The notes under the pieces were generated by a model that was not told where the DNA came from, did not search any database, and saw nothing but the letters and a program-made list of their open reading frames with translations. This document shows, one piece after another, positions 59,342 through 59,805 of a stretch of DNA of 59,805 nt. The stretch is from Petrachloros mirabilis ULC683 (GTDB taxonomy: Bacteria > Cyanobacteriota > Cyanobacteriia > Thermosynechococcales > Thermosynechococcaceae). The number at the start of each line of letters is the position of its first letter. Positions within the stretch are counted from its first letter, which is position 1. The position numbers and the translations under genes are program-made. The DNA is taken from contig NZ_WVIC01000015.1 in assembly GCF_009939295.1 (NCBI RefSeq), positions 1 through 59,805 on the forward strand, given 5' to 3'.

Positions 59342-59805
59342 GATCAGAGATTTTGGCCAGTCTGTTGAGACTATCGCCCCCGAGGTCAGAATCCCTTTTC
59401 AGGATTCGGTCACGGGGCAGAGCGGTAATTTCCCGGTGAGTGCGATCGTCGCCTTGGCGGGAGAGGGTGCGGATATTGTGGTCGCCCTAGTCACTACTTT
59501 TAGGGGTGATTACAGCTCCACGGCGGAGTACGCGCAGTTGGATAGTGTGCGCTGGGCTAGTGGGGATGGGGGCACCTACCTTCGCTGGTCGCAAGGGTCG
59601 CCCATTGAGGGTGTGGCTCCGGATGATGAGGAGCACTGGTTGGCATTGAGTGGGCCGCCGGGTTCACCTGGGCCGGAGGGGCCACAAGGGCCTGAGGGTG
59701 AGCAGGGTATCCAGGGGGAGACGGGGCCACCTGGGCCGGAGGGGCCACCTGGGCCTGAGGGTGAGCAGGGTATCCAGGGGGAGACGGGGCCACCTGGGCC
59801 GGAGG
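59334..59805 (+). CDS. Collagen-like tail fibre (partial at right edge)
   Basis: The gene starts at 59334 inside the hub stop and is open to the window end (157 codons). After a 100-residue N-terminal domain it turns into Gly-X-Y triplets ([37 protein letters not shown]), encoded by a near-perfect 63-bp DNA repeat. Such collagen-like stalks trimerise and carry receptor-binding tips. The remaining part lies outside the window. Confidence 0.85.
   Translation, partial: MPEIRDFGQSVETIAPEVRIPFQDSVTGQSGNFPVSAIVALAGEGADIVVALVTTFRGDYSSTAEYAQLDSVRWASGDGGTYLRWSQGSPIEGVAPDDEEHWLALSGPPGSPGPEGPQGPEGEQGIQGETGPPGPEGPPGPEGEQGIQGETGPPGPE

Larger units (their letters stand above)
22982..59805 (+). mobile_element. 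Mu-like transposable prophage with siphovirus-type tail (partial, right end outside window)
   Basis: The core runs from the repressor at 27864 to the window edge and follows Mu order: repressor, Ner-like genes, DDE transposase, AAA ATPase, early genes, GemA, Mor, lysis, head, tail. The left boundary is uncertain. Host sequence ends after cas4, so the element may begin near 22980. Alternatively, since in Mu the left end lies just beyond the repressor gene, the transposase-binding end could be at the 11-bp repeat array (27719-27826), which would make 22982-27551 a separate older insertion. No tail sheath is found, as in D3112/B3-type phages. Confidence 0.85.

Noticed and set aside
59557-59793. 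Leftward proline-rich frame at the right edge
   Set aside because: It is the antisense of the collagen-like repeat; the plus-strand fibre gene explains the sequence.

Overview
The window reads as cyanobacterial chromosome with a Mu-like prophage in it. The cyanobacterial call rests on a Ycf4 photosystem I assembly factor, cyanobacteria-specific proteins (TIGR04376-like), a subtype I-D CRISPR-Cas operon and many HIP1 octamers (gcgatcgc) in the left half. The genus cannot be fixed from the sequence alone.

Region 1 (1-11000) is ordinary chromosome: ycf4, a lipoprotein cyclophilin, a ketoacyl-ACP-synthase paralogue, a membrane-anchored PilP/GspC-like protein, a TIGR04376-like coiled-coil protein, a short interspersed palindromic element (5965-6072), and the leftward block ftsH - sirohydrochlorin chelatase - cobA (siroheme branch).

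Region 2 (10156-22785) is a type I-D CRISPR-Cas interference operon with a divergent WYL-domain regulator: cas3', then an inserted block (duplicated winged-helix domain, DUF433/DUF5615 toxin-antitoxin pair, Uma2 nuclease), cas10d, a PD-(D/E)XK-like gene, csc2, csc1, cas6 and a C-terminally short cas4. cas1, cas2 and an array are not found. A leader-like AT-rich segment follows cas4 and ends where phage-type DNA begins.

Region 3 (about 22982-27860) is a mosaic, mostly leftward: a chimeric fibre-like gene with a sharp base-composition break, a divergent small phage gene, a broken KilA-N gene, an HNH endonuclease and two unknown genes. A tandem array of 11-bp repeats lies next to the repressor gene.

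Region 4 (27864-59805, running off the right edge) is the core of a transposable phage. It has a repressor and Ner-like regulators, MuA-type DDE transposase, MuB-type ATPase, a run of small overlapping early genes, a GemA fusion, an NblA homologue (phycobilisome degradation), a Mor activator and a lysis cassette. Mu-type head genes follow (gp27, terminase, portal, MuF, gpG, protease/scaffold, DUF2190, capsid, gp36, gp37), then a siphovirus-type tail (tail tube, chaperone, 1110-residue tape measure, distal proteins, collagen-like fibre). No tail sheath is seen, so it should be a long-tailed non-contractile phage like D3112/B3 rather than a myovirus like Mu.

The most unusual points are: the phage nblA gene; two separate HExxH metallopeptidase domains grafted onto the portal and MuF proteins, with the portal C-terminus displaced to its own gene; a self-contained accessory transcription unit (47136-49004) with a putative structured RNA and a leader element repeated three times ahead of small membrane proteins; and a CRISPR operon that has kept interference genes but lost visible adaptation genes beside the phage junction.
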